Shown: positions 26,265 to 34,620 of the stretch, piece by piece
How positions within the stretch are numbered: position 1 is the first letter of the stretch
How the letters are laid out: each line of letters starts with the position of its first letter
DNA from: Bacteroidales bacterium
GTDB taxonomy: Bacteria > Bacteroidota > Bacteroidia > Bacteroidales > UBA932
Assembly: GCA_028700975.1 (NCBI GenBank)
Contig: JAQVRQ010000014.1
Span: 1 to 36,392, forward strand
Direction of reading: 5' to 3'
Length of the DNA stretch: 36,392 nt
Program-made: the position numbers and the translations under genes
The notes under the pieces: model-generated
Told to the model about the DNA's origin: nothing
What the model saw: the letters and a program-made list of their open reading frames with translations, nothing else
Databases searched by the model: none

Positions 26265-26272
26265 TATCTTTG
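26265..26272 (+). promoter_or_regulatory. possible -7 element for the GT5-like gene
   Basis: TATCTTTG fits TAnnTTTG. A start of transcription near 26280 would exclude the GTG at 26275 and so favours the ATG at 26308. A clear -33 element was not seen. Confidence 0.4.
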
Positions 26273-26307
26273 TAGTGAATTTGCCTAACTTATACACTAT
26301 TCTGAAT

Positions 26308-27147
26308 ATGAGTGAACCTGTAAGAGTACTTTTTGTAAACTCCGAGATGGAACATTTTATGCCCTCGTCTGCAATTGCAACCGTTGGCAGGTATCTTCCG
26401 CAGGGGATACAGGAGAGCGGAGCTGAGATTAGATCTTTCGTACCAAGGTATGGAACTATCAATGAACGTCGCTACCAGCTACACGAAGTTATCCGCCTTT
26501 CCGGAATGAACATTATTATTAACGATATTGACAGACCACTGGTTATTAAGGTTTCTTCAATATCAGCAGCTAGAATGCAGGTCTATTTTATAGATAACGA
26601 AGATTATTTTCACAGAAAGTATGTGTATACCGATGACTCCGGTAATTACTTTACCGACAACGATGAAAGAGCAATTTTCTTTGCAAGAGGCGTGCTGGAA
26701 ACAGTAAAAAAACTCAGATGGAAACCTGATATTATTCATTGCCAGGGATGGATCTCGCATTTTTTACCACTCTATTTAAGAAAAGTATACAATGATGATC
26801 CTATCTTTACAGATAGCAAGGTAGTCCTCTCCCTTTACAATGAATCCCTTGATATGGTTTTTGGAGAAGAGGCCAAATCGAAAATCCTAGTTCCAGGAAT
26901 AAAAAGTAAAGACCTTGAAGTTTTAGATCCGGTTAATGGCATAAATCTTGCTAAGTTAGCCTTACAGTATGCAAACGGAGTAATACTGGGTAGCAGCGAC
27001 CTGCCTGCTGAACTCGAAGATGCTATTAAAGCCTCTCATTTAAAGGTTCTTCCATTCAGAGAGATTGATCACCCGGAAAACTCCTATATCCAAGATTACA
27101 AAAACTTTTATGACCAAATTCTGGGCAACAATGACAAAAAGGTTTAA
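26308..27147 (+). CDS. short GT5-like glycogen/starch synthase N-domain protein
   Basis: The 279-residue protein resembles only the N-terminal catalytic domain of glycogen synthases (GT5): RVLFVNSEMEHFMP, the helix GRYLPQGIQESGAEIRSFVP, and KPDIIHCQGWISHFLPLYL are in the right order. The ADP-glucose-binding KTGGLGDV stretch is replaced by SSAIATVGR, and the whole second Rossmann domain is missing. It is therefore unlikely to be a standard glycogen synthase. The gene overlaps the DUF4270 gene by 17 bases. I recall this pair as recurrent in Bacteroidetes, and it may act in surface polysaccharide or lipoprotein biology. Confidence 0.75.
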   Translation: MSEPVRVLFVNSEMEHFMPSSAIATVGRYLPQGIQESGAEIRSFVPRYGTINERRYQLHEVIRLSGMNIIINDIDRPLVIKVSSISAARMQVYFIDNEDYFHRKYVYTDDSGNYFTDNDERAIFFARGVLETVKKLRWKPDIIHCQGWISHFLPLYLRKVYNDDPIFTDSKVVLSLYNESLDMVFGEEAKSKILVPGIKSKDLEVLDPVNGINLAKLALQYANGVILGSSDLPAELEDAIKASHLKVLPFREIDHPENSYIQDYKNFYDQILGNNDKKV

Positions 27148-28492
27148 CCCTTCCAAGATTTTTATTCTGACATCTCTATTATTTTTGATGTCATCTTGTA
27201 TAACCGTAAATAAAAAAGCTGGAGAGGGTTTAGTACCTAATGACCAGATTTTTGAAATTGCAATAGAAGAGTTTGACCTCCCCGTTAGGATGCGCATCTC
27301 TGACAGTCTTCAAACTGTAACATCCGGAGCCCTTGTAGTTGGGGCACATAAAGATCCTGAGCTAGGCACAACAGTATCTTCTGCCGCATTCAGAATGTAT
27401 CCCCAAAAAGATACCAATAGCTTTGGAACAAACCCCACCATTAACTATCTAAAAATGTACATCCAGGTTGGTGGCAATGTCGTTCTGGACGAATCAAATA
27501 GTAAGATCCCTCAAAACATATATATTCACAGGCTCTTAACAGACCTTGACACCCTCAAAATATATAACAATTCATTATCTGAGTTTGACTACGATCAAAC
27601 TCCCCTTAATACAGGTGGTAATGTATATTTTGGAGGAGACACTCTAAATATGATGCTTTCCGAAGATTTTGCAAGGGAGTTAGTAACAGCTACCGCAGAA
27701 GAGATGGATAGCCTAGACCTCTTTATAAAAAGATTCAAGGGATTTGTAATTAGAACTGAACCACTTCCAGGATCACTTGAAGGGGGTAGGTTTAATATTA
27801 TCATTCCAACCTCTGTGTCGCTGGCGCTCTCTTACAACTATTCAGATAATACAGTTGCAAATAAAGATAGTGTCATATACTACTTCGCAACAGATACAGA
27901 TCTTAGTCTTAATGTAATAAAACACGGCTCCGCTTCTCTAGAGAGCACAGAACCAACCGAGAAAATATTTATTGAGGGATTGGCAGGTATTAAGCCCTAT
28001 ATTGATATGGCTCAAATTAAAGATATGATGTCGGCTTGGGCTGTTGAGAAAAACACAGCTGTAGAAAAGATAGTAGTTTCAAAGGCAGAGTTAATTTTAC
28101 CTTATGAGTTTCCTCAAAACTACAAGACACTTTCACAATATCCACCTCAGATCTTTTTGGCTACAAAAAATTCAGGTGATGCATATTCTAATCTACCATA
28201 CTACCAGTTATTAAGTGAACTTAATTATAGTGACGACAAAGGGAGCATCAACAAATCCCTGCTTACATACAACCTAAATATAACCAACTACTTTCAAAAT
28301 CTATTGAAAGGGAGATATTCAACAAGAGCAGAACTACAAACATATTTAATCCCTGTTGCATCAACTTCAAATTCAATGACTGGTGAATTGAGCTATTTTG
28401 TTGACAACACTGTATACTATAAAGGAACAATAAATGGTAACTCTGCTATTAGAAAACCTAAACTAAGATTAGTATATACAATAGTTCCTTAA
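27131..28492 (+). CDS. DUF4270 family lipoprotein
   Basis: This 453-residue protein begins with a lipoprotein signal (FILTSLLFLMSSC, lipidated Cys near residue 24 from the ATG at 27131), so it is probably anchored in the inner or outer membrane leaflet facing the periplasm or surface. The rest is beta-rich with no catalytic motif that I recognise and matches DUF4270, a Bacteroidetes family of unknown function. The chosen start gives a clean signal peptide; earlier in-frame starts lie within the preceding gene. A strong bidirectional terminator follows at 28524. Confidence 0.82.
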   Translation: MTKRFNPSKIFILTSLLFLMSSCITVNKKAGEGLVPNDQIFEIAIEEFDLPVRMRISDSLQTVTSGALVVGAHKDPELGTTVSSAAFRMYPQKDTNSFGTNPTINYLKMYIQVGGNVVLDESNSKIPQNIYIHRLLTDLDTLKIYNNSLSEFDYDQTPLNTGGNVYFGGDTLNMMLSEDFARELVTATAEEMDSLDLFIKRFKGFVIRTEPLPGSLEGGRFNIIIPTSVSLALSYNYSDNTVANKDSVIYYFATDTDLSLNVIKHGSASLESTEPTEKIFIEGLAGIKPYIDMAQIKDMMSAWAVEKNTAVEKIVVSKAELILPYEFPQNYKTLSQYPPQIFLATKNSGDAYSNLPYYQLLSELNYSDDKGSINKSLLTYNLNITNYFQNLLKGRYSTRAELQTYLIPVASTSNSMTGELSYFVDNTVYYKGTINGNSAIRKPKLRLVYTIVP

Positions 28493-28523
28493 ACTTAAAG
28501 AGGCAATCTTAAACACTCATAAT

Positions 28524-28557
28524 AAAAAGAGGGCAACCAAATGGTTGCCCTCTTTTT
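28524..28557. terminator. bidirectional terminator between DUF4270 and fabF
   Basis: A 16-bp perfect stem (28524-28539 with 28542-28557) with an AA loop has core GAGGGCAACCA and ends in a T-run on both strands. It lies between convergent genes and can stop both transcripts. Confidence 0.92.
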
Positions 28558-28584
28558 ATATTTTCTTAGATTAAAATCTATTGA

Positions 28585-29838
28585 TTATTTACTCTTGCTA
28601 AAAATAATGCAAGAGTTATGGCCGCCAAAACCAAAAGTGTTGTTCATTGCAACGTTAACCTCTCTCTTTTGAGCTTTATTTAAGGTAAGATTAAGGTTGT
28701 AGTCAATCTCAGGATCTTCGTGCTCAAAATTGATTGTAGGTGGTACTATACCCGAATTAATTGCGTGTATACAAGCCAGTGCTTCAACAGCACCTGTTGC
28801 TCCAAGCAAATGGCCGGTCATAGATTTTGTAGAGCTGATGTTTAATTTGAAAGCGTGTTTTCCAAAAATCTCTTTAACAGCTTTAAGTTCTGCAATATCT
28901 CCAAGCGGAGTAGCTGTTCCGTGAACATTAATGTAATCAACATCTTCAGGTTTCATCCCGGCATCTTCAAGTGCCAGTCTCATCACCTGATTAGCGCCAA
29001 GTCCATCCGGGTGAGGTGCTGTGATATGATATGCATCTGCACTAAGACCTGCACCGGAAACCTCAGCATAAATTTTCGCTCCTCTAGCAACAGCGTGGTT
29101 GTACTCTTCAAAAATAAGTGTAGCAGCACCCTCTCCCATTACAAACCCATCTCTGGTTTTGTCAAACGGACGTGATGCAGTTCTAAAGTTCTCATTATTT
29201 GTAGAGAGAGCCTGAGAAGAGTTAAATCCTCCAATGCTTGGTACAGAGATTCCAGCCTCGGAACCGCCTGTAATAATTATATCTGCTTTGCCTAAACGAA
29301 TGTAGTTCAAAGCATCTGTCATTGCGTTAGTAGAAGAGGCACAAGCAGAAACTGTTGTAAAATTAGGTCCTCTAAAACCATACTTCATTGATATGTGACC
29401 GGCCGCAATATCCGGAATCATTTTTGGAATAAGGAAAGGGCTGAATCGGGGGATACAACCTCCCTCGAAATAGCCCTTTATCTCCTGAAACATTGTTTCA
29501 ATGCCTCCAATTCCTGAGCCTAGAATAACTCCTGCTCTATCAAGATCCACCTTTTCAAGCTCAAGACCTGAATCTTTAATGGCCTCTGAAGTAGCTACAA
29601 GAGCATATTGAGCAAAAAGGTCAAGCTTTCTGGCCTCCTTTTTGTCAATTCCGTACTTCTCAGAATCGAAGTTCTTGATCTCACAAGCAAATTTGGTCTT
29701 AAAAAGCGAGGCGTCAAAACGGGTAATAAGTGATGCTCCGCTTGTCCCATTATCAAGGTTATTAAAGTACTCCGTGATATTGTTCCCTAGTGGGTTGATC
29801 GTTCCAATCCCTGTAACGACTACTCTTTTTAATTGCAT
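28585..29838 (-). CDS. fabF: beta-ketoacyl-ACP synthase II
   Basis: FabF condenses malonyl-ACP with acyl-ACP in fatty-acid elongation. The 417-residue thiolase-fold enzyme has the nucleophile Cys166 in SACASS, His306 in VHGTATPLGD, Lys338 and His343 in STKSMTGHLLGATGA, and the C-terminal NNTFGFGGHN. It follows acpP by 20 bases, which matches the common acpP-fabF order. The usual downstream rnc gene is not present here. Confidence 0.97.
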   Translation of the reverse strand: MQLKRVVVTGIGTINPLGNNITEYFNNLDNGTSGASLITRFDASLFKTKFACEIKNFDSEKYGIDKKEARKLDLFAQYALVATSEAIKDSGLELEKVDLDRAGVILGSGIGGIETMFQEIKGYFEGGCIPRFSPFLIPKMIPDIAAGHISMKYGFRGPNFTTVSACASSTNAMTDALNYIRLGKADIIITGGSEAGISVPSIGGFNSSQALSTNNENFRTASRPFDKTRDGFVMGEGAATLIFEEYNHAVARGAKIYAEVSGAGLSADAYHITAPHPDGLGANQVMRLALEDAGMKPEDVDYINVHGTATPLGDIAELKAVKEIFGKHAFKLNISSTKSMTGHLLGATGAVEALACIHAINSGIVPPTINFEHEDPEIDYNLNLTLNKAQKREVNVAMNNTFGFGGHNSCIIFSKSK

Positions 29839-29858
29839 TTTTATACTTGTGTGAATTG

Positions 29859-30095
29859 TTACTTCGCGTTGTTCTCGATGTATGCTATCGCGTCTCCAAC
29901 AGTAGAGATCTTTTCTGCTGCCTCATCCGGGATGGTTATACCAAATGCCTTTTCAAACTCCATAATGAGCTCAACAGTGTCAAGTGAATCGGCACCTAAA
30001 TCATTAGTAAAAGAAGCTGCAGGAGTAACTTCTGACTCGTCTACTCCAAGCTTGTCTACGATGATGGCTTTAACCTTAGATGTAATATCTGCCAT
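29859..30095 (-). CDS. acpP: acyl carrier protein
   Basis: ACP carries growing acyl chains on a phosphopantetheine arm. The 78-residue acidic protein has the attachment Ser37 in [16 protein letters not shown]. It is the first gene in a unit with fabF. The 200-base gap upstream, shared with divergent purN, is AT-rich and probably carries both promoters; only a partial minus-strand -7 match (30137-30144) was noted. Confidence 0.97.
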   Translation of the reverse strand: MADITSKVKAIIVDKLGVDESEVTPAASFTNDLGADSLDTVELIMEFEKAFGITIPDEAAEKISTVGDAIAYIENNAK

Positions 30096-30274
30096 AATTT
30101 TAAATAGTTAGTTAATAAATCTGGTTTTAGTTATTTCAAAATTAGTGTGCAAAGAAAAGCAAAAAAAACGGAAAAAGAAAATTTATGCCAGTGAAACATA
30201 AAAAGATTGTACTACTGAGGATTTAATTACTGAGTGTAATTATAAAACCCATTTTTCGTTTCCCATTTTTTGAT

Positions 30275-30282
30275 TAACTTTG
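30275..30282 (+). promoter_or_regulatory. possible -7 element for purN
   Basis: TAACTTTG fits TAnnTTTG and lies 17 bases before the purN ATG. The -33 element is not clear, and the leader would be very short. Confidence 0.3.
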
Positions 30283-30298
30283 GGCTAAAATTCTGATA

Positions 30299-30877
30299 AT
30301 GTGTCAAATTAATATCGCTATATTTGCTTCTGGTTCAGGTACAAATGCGGAGAATCTTATTAAATTCTTTTCCGGTTCAAAGCACATTAAAATAGCAGTT
30401 GTAATGTCAAACAAAAATGATGCCTATGTACTTGAGAGGGCAAGAAAGTTTGGCATCCCAACTTATACTTTTACATCATCTGAATTGAGCAGCACATCTT
30501 TAGTAGATCAAATGCTTGATAGCTACAAAATAGAGGCGATTGTTCTTGCTGGCTTTTTATTGAAAATCCCTGAAAGGATTCTTCAAATACTCCCTGATAG
30601 AATTCTTAATATTCATCCCGCTCTTCTACCCAAATTTGGAGGAAAAGGGATGTACGGAATGAATGTTCACAAAGCTGTTATTGAAGCTGGAGAGATAGAG
30701 AGTGGTATTACAATTCACCTTGTGGACGGCAAATATGACAACGGAGTAACATTATTTCAGGCAAAATGCGAGATTGGTAAAAACGAGACCCCTGAAAGTC
30801 TGGCTGAAAAAATTCACAAACTGGAGTATTCAAACTTTCCAAAAGTTGTTAATGAATATCTAATGAATCTCCTTTAA
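30299..30877 (+). CDS. purN: phosphoribosylglycinamide formyltransferase
   Basis: PurN formylates GAR with 10-formyltetrahydrofolate in purine synthesis. The 192-residue protein has the phosphate loop SGSGTN at 11-16, the catalytic Asn104 and His106 in NIHPALLPKFGGKG, and Asp147 in LVDGKYDNGV. The 3' end overlaps the convergent DUF5686 gene by 18 bases and no terminator is visible. Neighbouring purN with acpP and fabF is common in Bacteroidales. Confidence 0.95.
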   Translation: MCQINIAIFASGSGTNAENLIKFFSGSKHIKIAVVMSNKNDAYVLERARKFGIPTYTFTSSELSSTSLVDQMLDSYKIEAIVLAGFLLKIPERILQILPDRILNIHPALLPKFGGKGMYGMNVHKAVIEAGEIESGITIHLVDGKYDNGVTLFQAKCEIGKNETPESLAEKIHKLEYSNFPKVVNEYLMNLL

Positions 30878-33424
30878 AAGTGGTATTGATATTCTAAAGC
30901 CGATTCCGTTATACCTTAGTTTATCAAAGGATACAAATACTCCTACCCTTGCAAGATTATCCATTCCAAATGAATAGCCTGCCTCGCTATAGTGGATTCC
31001 AACTTTTGGAAGCCAGAGAGATTTAAAATGCAAAGCCTCTGTGAGCAAAGGTGTATCAAGAAAAGGGAGCCGTTTCAACAATAAGTACTCAGATAAATAA
31101 TTGATTCTAAGGTTAAGCCAGGCTCCATTTGTTGAAAATTTATAGCCGTCAGCCATCAAAAACCTATCGTTAAATATCTCTTCTGAAGCTATTATATTGG
31201 AGGTTGCAAAATGTTTATAATCAGGTAAAGATATCTCTTTTGCAGAGATGAATAATCCTCCCTCTGCTTTATAATTTAAAGAGGAGTAAATATCTGTTTT
31301 AATGGTCTGACTTATTCCCAACTCCAAGTTTGTCCAAGATGATGAGAATCCTCCTATCTGTATAGCTTTAGAAAAATTCAATGTAAAGGTTGGGTAAGCA
31401 GATCTCACATATCTTTTACGTCCGTTATCAATTCTGTAATAATATTCAGGAGTATATCTTACAGATCCGGCAAGTATAAATGAAGAGCTTTCTGTAACCA
31501 ATCCATTATTAATATTGAATGGAATATTCTGCTCCCCTGTACGACCGAAGAGACTTTTTACATTACCATTCTCTAAGGGAGCATATGAGTTTAAAGAGAG
31601 TGAAAGACCTGCATAAAGACCATTTGCAACATCTAGGAAGGAAGAGATTCTAGCATATCTCTTATCCATCAGTTTCACCGGATTAATCCCAAACAGAAAT
31701 GATGAGTATGAGTTTAGAAATCTACTAACGCCAGGATTATTGCTTATATCGGCACTCTCTCTTCCCCCTTCAATTATAACGGATCCGTTTTTAAGAGGGG
31801 AGTGTGTCACTCTTATACGAGAGTTCCACAAAACAGTCCTTCTTTGAGAAGAGTAATAGGCAGATGCATCAAAATTAATTGGAGAATTTTTAAACCCTGT
31901 GTATTGTAAAGAAATATTCTGACCAAATTGATACCCATCAACAAAGTTGAAATCTCCCACAACTTTTGATAGTCCTCCGTATGAGAAAAAGAGATTTTGC
32001 GAAACTTTATATTTATGACCAAAGAAGATCTTTTCAATTAAACTACCTCCCCGGCCACTATTCTGCTCTCTTACAGAGTCTCTCTTCTCTATCTCCTTAA
32101 GTTCAATCTTTAGACTATCTCTCTTCTGATAAGAGAGCACTTCATCTCCTCTTAATGGAACTTTCCTAACCTCCAGCCAATAGAGAGAGTCTTTTTTTCT
32201 TGCAGAAGAGTCTACAATTACAGAGGTATTTGGTGCCGATTTTTTTATCTCTAATGACCTATTTTCAGGAGCAAGGGGAGCTAGCTCCTTTTCAAGTCTT
32301 TTTGCCACTTGAAGAGCCTCCTTTTTTTTCATATTAACATCCGGAGGAGGGAGTCTTTTTCCGTTAAACACTAATGCAGATGAATTTGTCTTGATATTCT
32401 TATAAGATGAAGAGGAGAAATATCTGCCCTCTGCCTTTATTCCCAAAGTGCTTATATCAACTTTAATATTGTATGTAGTTGGGAGAAAAAGTTCTTCAGA
32501 TACTTCGTTGTAGTTAATTTTAACATTAACATTCACTCCTGATTGATTTGTAACTAGCTCTGCATAAGCGACATTCCAAACATTATCCACTATATAAAGA
32601 TGGCCTGCAAAGAGCTTGGAGTTTCCTCTTTTTGGGATTACTAGGATTTTATTGACTACTTTACCTGATTCTGCAGCAATTCCTTGATAAACAAATTTAT
32701 AATAAGAGAGTGCATTTGGAGATAATGGAGAAACCATCCCGGAAATAACAGGATCGTAAATTGATGATTTTAGAATCATTGAAAAATCTCCTGGATCAAT
32801 CTCGTCAGGAATTGAGCTGGAAAATGCTTTGACTGTCTGCTTATATTTATCCGGAAAAGTAAAATTGATAGTAGAATGTGATTCAAGAACAAATAACTTT
32901 CCAGTAACAAAGTTAGCCATCTCTTTAATGGCTTTTAATTTCAATATTGCCGGAATTTTATTGACTCTAACCGTACCCTTTAAATAGTTTTCCGCCTCAT
33001 ATTCTCTAACCTGATATCTAAAGCGAGGAGCCATAGCAATAGCCCTTTTCATAATAGACAAACCTCTGTCATCACTCCTGCCGGATAGTTTGGCCTCATT
33101 AAGCTCGTATGATATTTCATCAAGGACAAATGTCCTAAAAAGAGGGTTAGTATCCATCTCTATAGTATATTTCTCTCTTTTGTAGCCAAGAGAGGAAACC
33201 TCAACAGAGTAACTCCCTGGATCTAACATTGTAGTAAATTCACCCCTAGAATCTGCGCTTATCCCAGATTTAATATTATGAATATAGATGGTTGCAAAGG
33301 GAATTCCGTCTCCTTTTATATCGGTAACAATCCCGGAAAACCTCCTTGCCTCTGCAATAAAAAAGAGCGGAATAAAAAGGATTAACAAACTTAATTTTAA
33401 ACAGAAGGGTGTTAGCTTAGTCAT
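30860..33424 (-). CDS. DUF5686 / carboxypeptidase-regulatory-like outer membrane protein
   Basis: This 854-residue protein has a signal peptide (LSLLILFIPLFFIAEA), then a CarboxypepD_reg-like beta sandwich at about 28-110 with RRFSGIVTDIKGDGIPFATI and SVEVSSLGY. A long region follows, matching DUF5686, of which the second half looks like outer-membrane beta strands and ends LRYNGIGFRISIPLL. The first domain is like that of TonB-linked receptors, but no plug domain follows. Substrate is unknown. Its ATG overlaps the M20 stop by four bases, so the two are likely coupled. Confidence 0.82.
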   Translation of the reverse strand: MTKLTPFCLKLSLLILFIPLFFIAEARRFSGIVTDIKGDGIPFATIYIHNIKSGISADSRGEFTTMLDPGSYSVEVSSLGYKREKYTIEMDTNPLFRTFVLDEISYELNEAKLSGRSDDRGLSIMKRAIAMAPRFRYQVREYEAENYLKGTVRVNKIPAILKLKAIKEMANFVTGKLFVLESHSTINFTFPDKYKQTVKAFSSSIPDEIDPGDFSMILKSSIYDPVISGMVSPLSPNALSYYKFVYQGIAAESGKVVNKILVIPKRGNSKLFAGHLYIVDNVWNVAYAELVTNQSGVNVNVKINYNEVSEELFLPTTYNIKVDISTLGIKAEGRYFSSSSYKNIKTNSSALVFNGKRLPPPDVNMKKKEALQVAKRLEKELAPLAPENRSLEIKKSAPNTSVIVDSSARKKDSLYWLEVRKVPLRGDEVLSYQKRDSLKIELKEIEKRDSVREQNSGRGGSLIEKIFFGHKYKVSQNLFFSYGGLSKVVGDFNFVDGYQFGQNISLQYTGFKNSPINFDASAYYSSQRRTVLWNSRIRVTHSPLKNGSVIIEGGRESADISNNPGVSRFLNSYSSFLFGINPVKLMDKRYARISSFLDVANGLYAGLSLSLNSYAPLENGNVKSLFGRTGEQNIPFNINNGLVTESSSFILAGSVRYTPEYYYRIDNGRKRYVRSAYPTFTLNFSKAIQIGGFSSSWTNLELGISQTIKTDIYSSLNYKAEGGLFISAKEISLPDYKHFATSNIIASEEIFNDRFLMADGYKFSTNGAWLNLRINYLSEYLLLKRLPFLDTPLLTEALHFKSLWLPKVGIHYSEAGYSFGMDNLARVGVFVSFDKLRYNGIGFRISIPLLKEIH

Positions 33425-34512
33425 TTGTAAATTATTGCTCTGTATAGTTCTACTGAAGTATTTATTATCTCGTCATTAAACTTGTAACCATCCCTGTGTA
33501 TATCATCCCCATCAAATCCATTGCCAACATCAAAAAAACAAGCCTTTGCTATACTTGCAAAATGGGCAAAATCCTCAGAACCTCTTTCAGGAGAGTCTGA
33601 ATATTTAAGTTCCAGATTAAGCCTCTCTGCAGCCTCAATAACTTTGTTGGTTGCAAATGCATTGTTAATTGTAGCAGGAAATCTGTCGTGCTGTGTTATA
33701 TCAATATTCAGAGAGGCCTTTTCACATCTCTCTGTAGCAAAAGATTCAATCCTTTTATAAAAAGCATTCAGGTCCATCTCATTATAGGCTCTTAAAGTAA
33801 CTCTAAGAGTCCCATAACCTGGAGTAACTCCGTAATTTGCATCTCCAATATGAACATTCACCACAGTGCCTAATACAAAGTCAGAAAAGAGCTCTTTTTG
33901 AGAGTTCATACGTTTTATCTCTTCTACAGTTTCAAGTATAATAAAAGTTGGATTGGCTGCCTGTTCAGGATATGCTGCGTGAGAAGCAGATCCGGAGAAA
34001 TTCAACTCCATCCCTACAGACGAAGCTGCATAAACATTATTGTATATTATAATACTATTTGCTGTCATCCCCGGTTTGTTATGAAGAGCAAATGCGTAAT
34101 CAAAATTGATGCGAAACCTTGAAAGTTCAGCAACCATTTTTGAAGCACCCTCTCCCACCTCCTCTGCAGGTTGAAAAAACAACCATACCTTGCCTGAAAA
34201 CTCTCTCTCTTCTTTCAATATATATGCCAAGCCTAATAATATTGCCATATGTCCGTCGTGTCCACACAGATGAACCGGACCATTTTCTGTTGGGACAGCA
34301 TCCATTTCACATCTGAACATCAACGATTCTCCCTCATCCTTTCCTTTAAACCCTGCAATTATTCCATTCCCCCCAACGTTTGTATAAAGTTCATCGGGCG
34401 AGCATTCCATTAAATATTTCTCAATTATTGAAGCTGTTCTTTCCTCTTTATGAGCATATTCCGGCACTCCGTGCAACTCGGCTCTTATTGATGCCAATAG
34501 AAATTTATCCAT
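33421..34512 (-). CDS. M20 family amidohydrolase/peptidase
   Basis: This 363-residue metal-dependent hydrolase resembles M20D amidohydrolases that deacylate N-acyl amino acids or cleave aminoacyl groups. Motifs are HGVPEYAHKEERTA, HLCGHDGHMAILLG (Cys83, His85), PAEEVGEGASKM (Glu117, Glu118), ALHNKPG (His144) and a C-terminal GDDIH. The dimerisation domain lies between. The loop between DAVP and HLCGHD is about ten residues shorter than usual. No signal peptide is seen, so it is probably cytoplasmic. I chose the ATG at 34512; a TTG at 34545 gives a less likely lead. Confidence 0.88.
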   Translation of the reverse strand: MDKFLLASIRAELHGVPEYAHKEERTASIIEKYLMECSPDELYTNVGGNGIIAGFKGKDEGESLMFRCEMDAVPTENGPVHLCGHDGHMAILLGLAYILKEEREFSGKVWLFFQPAEEVGEGASKMVAELSRFRINFDYAFALHNKPGMTANSIIIYNNVYAASSVGMELNFSGSASHAAYPEQAANPTFIILETVEEIKRMNSQKELFSDFVLGTVVNVHIGDANYGVTPGYGTLRVTLRAYNEMDLNAFYKRIESFATERCEKASLNIDITQHDRFPATINNAFATNKVIEAAERLNLELKYSDSPERGSEDFAHFASIAKACFFDVGNGFDGDDIHRDGYKFNDEIINTSVELYRAIIYK

Positions 34513-34561
34513 TAAATAAATATTAAATATTTCTCCTCTTTTCAAAATTAGATATTTTATT

Positions 34562-34593
34562 GTTGGGCTGTATTCTTAATGTATCTATTTTTG
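34562..34593 (+). promoter_or_regulatory. promoter of the BtuB-like receptor
   Basis: GTTG (34562-34565), 20 bases, then TATTTTTG (34586-34593) approximates the Bacteroidetes consensus. Transcription would start near 34600, giving a leader of only about 20 bases. The spacer between the two divergent genes is 108 bases. Confidence 0.55.
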
Positions 34594-34620
34594 CGCCTTC
34601 GCAACAGAAAAAATTATTTT

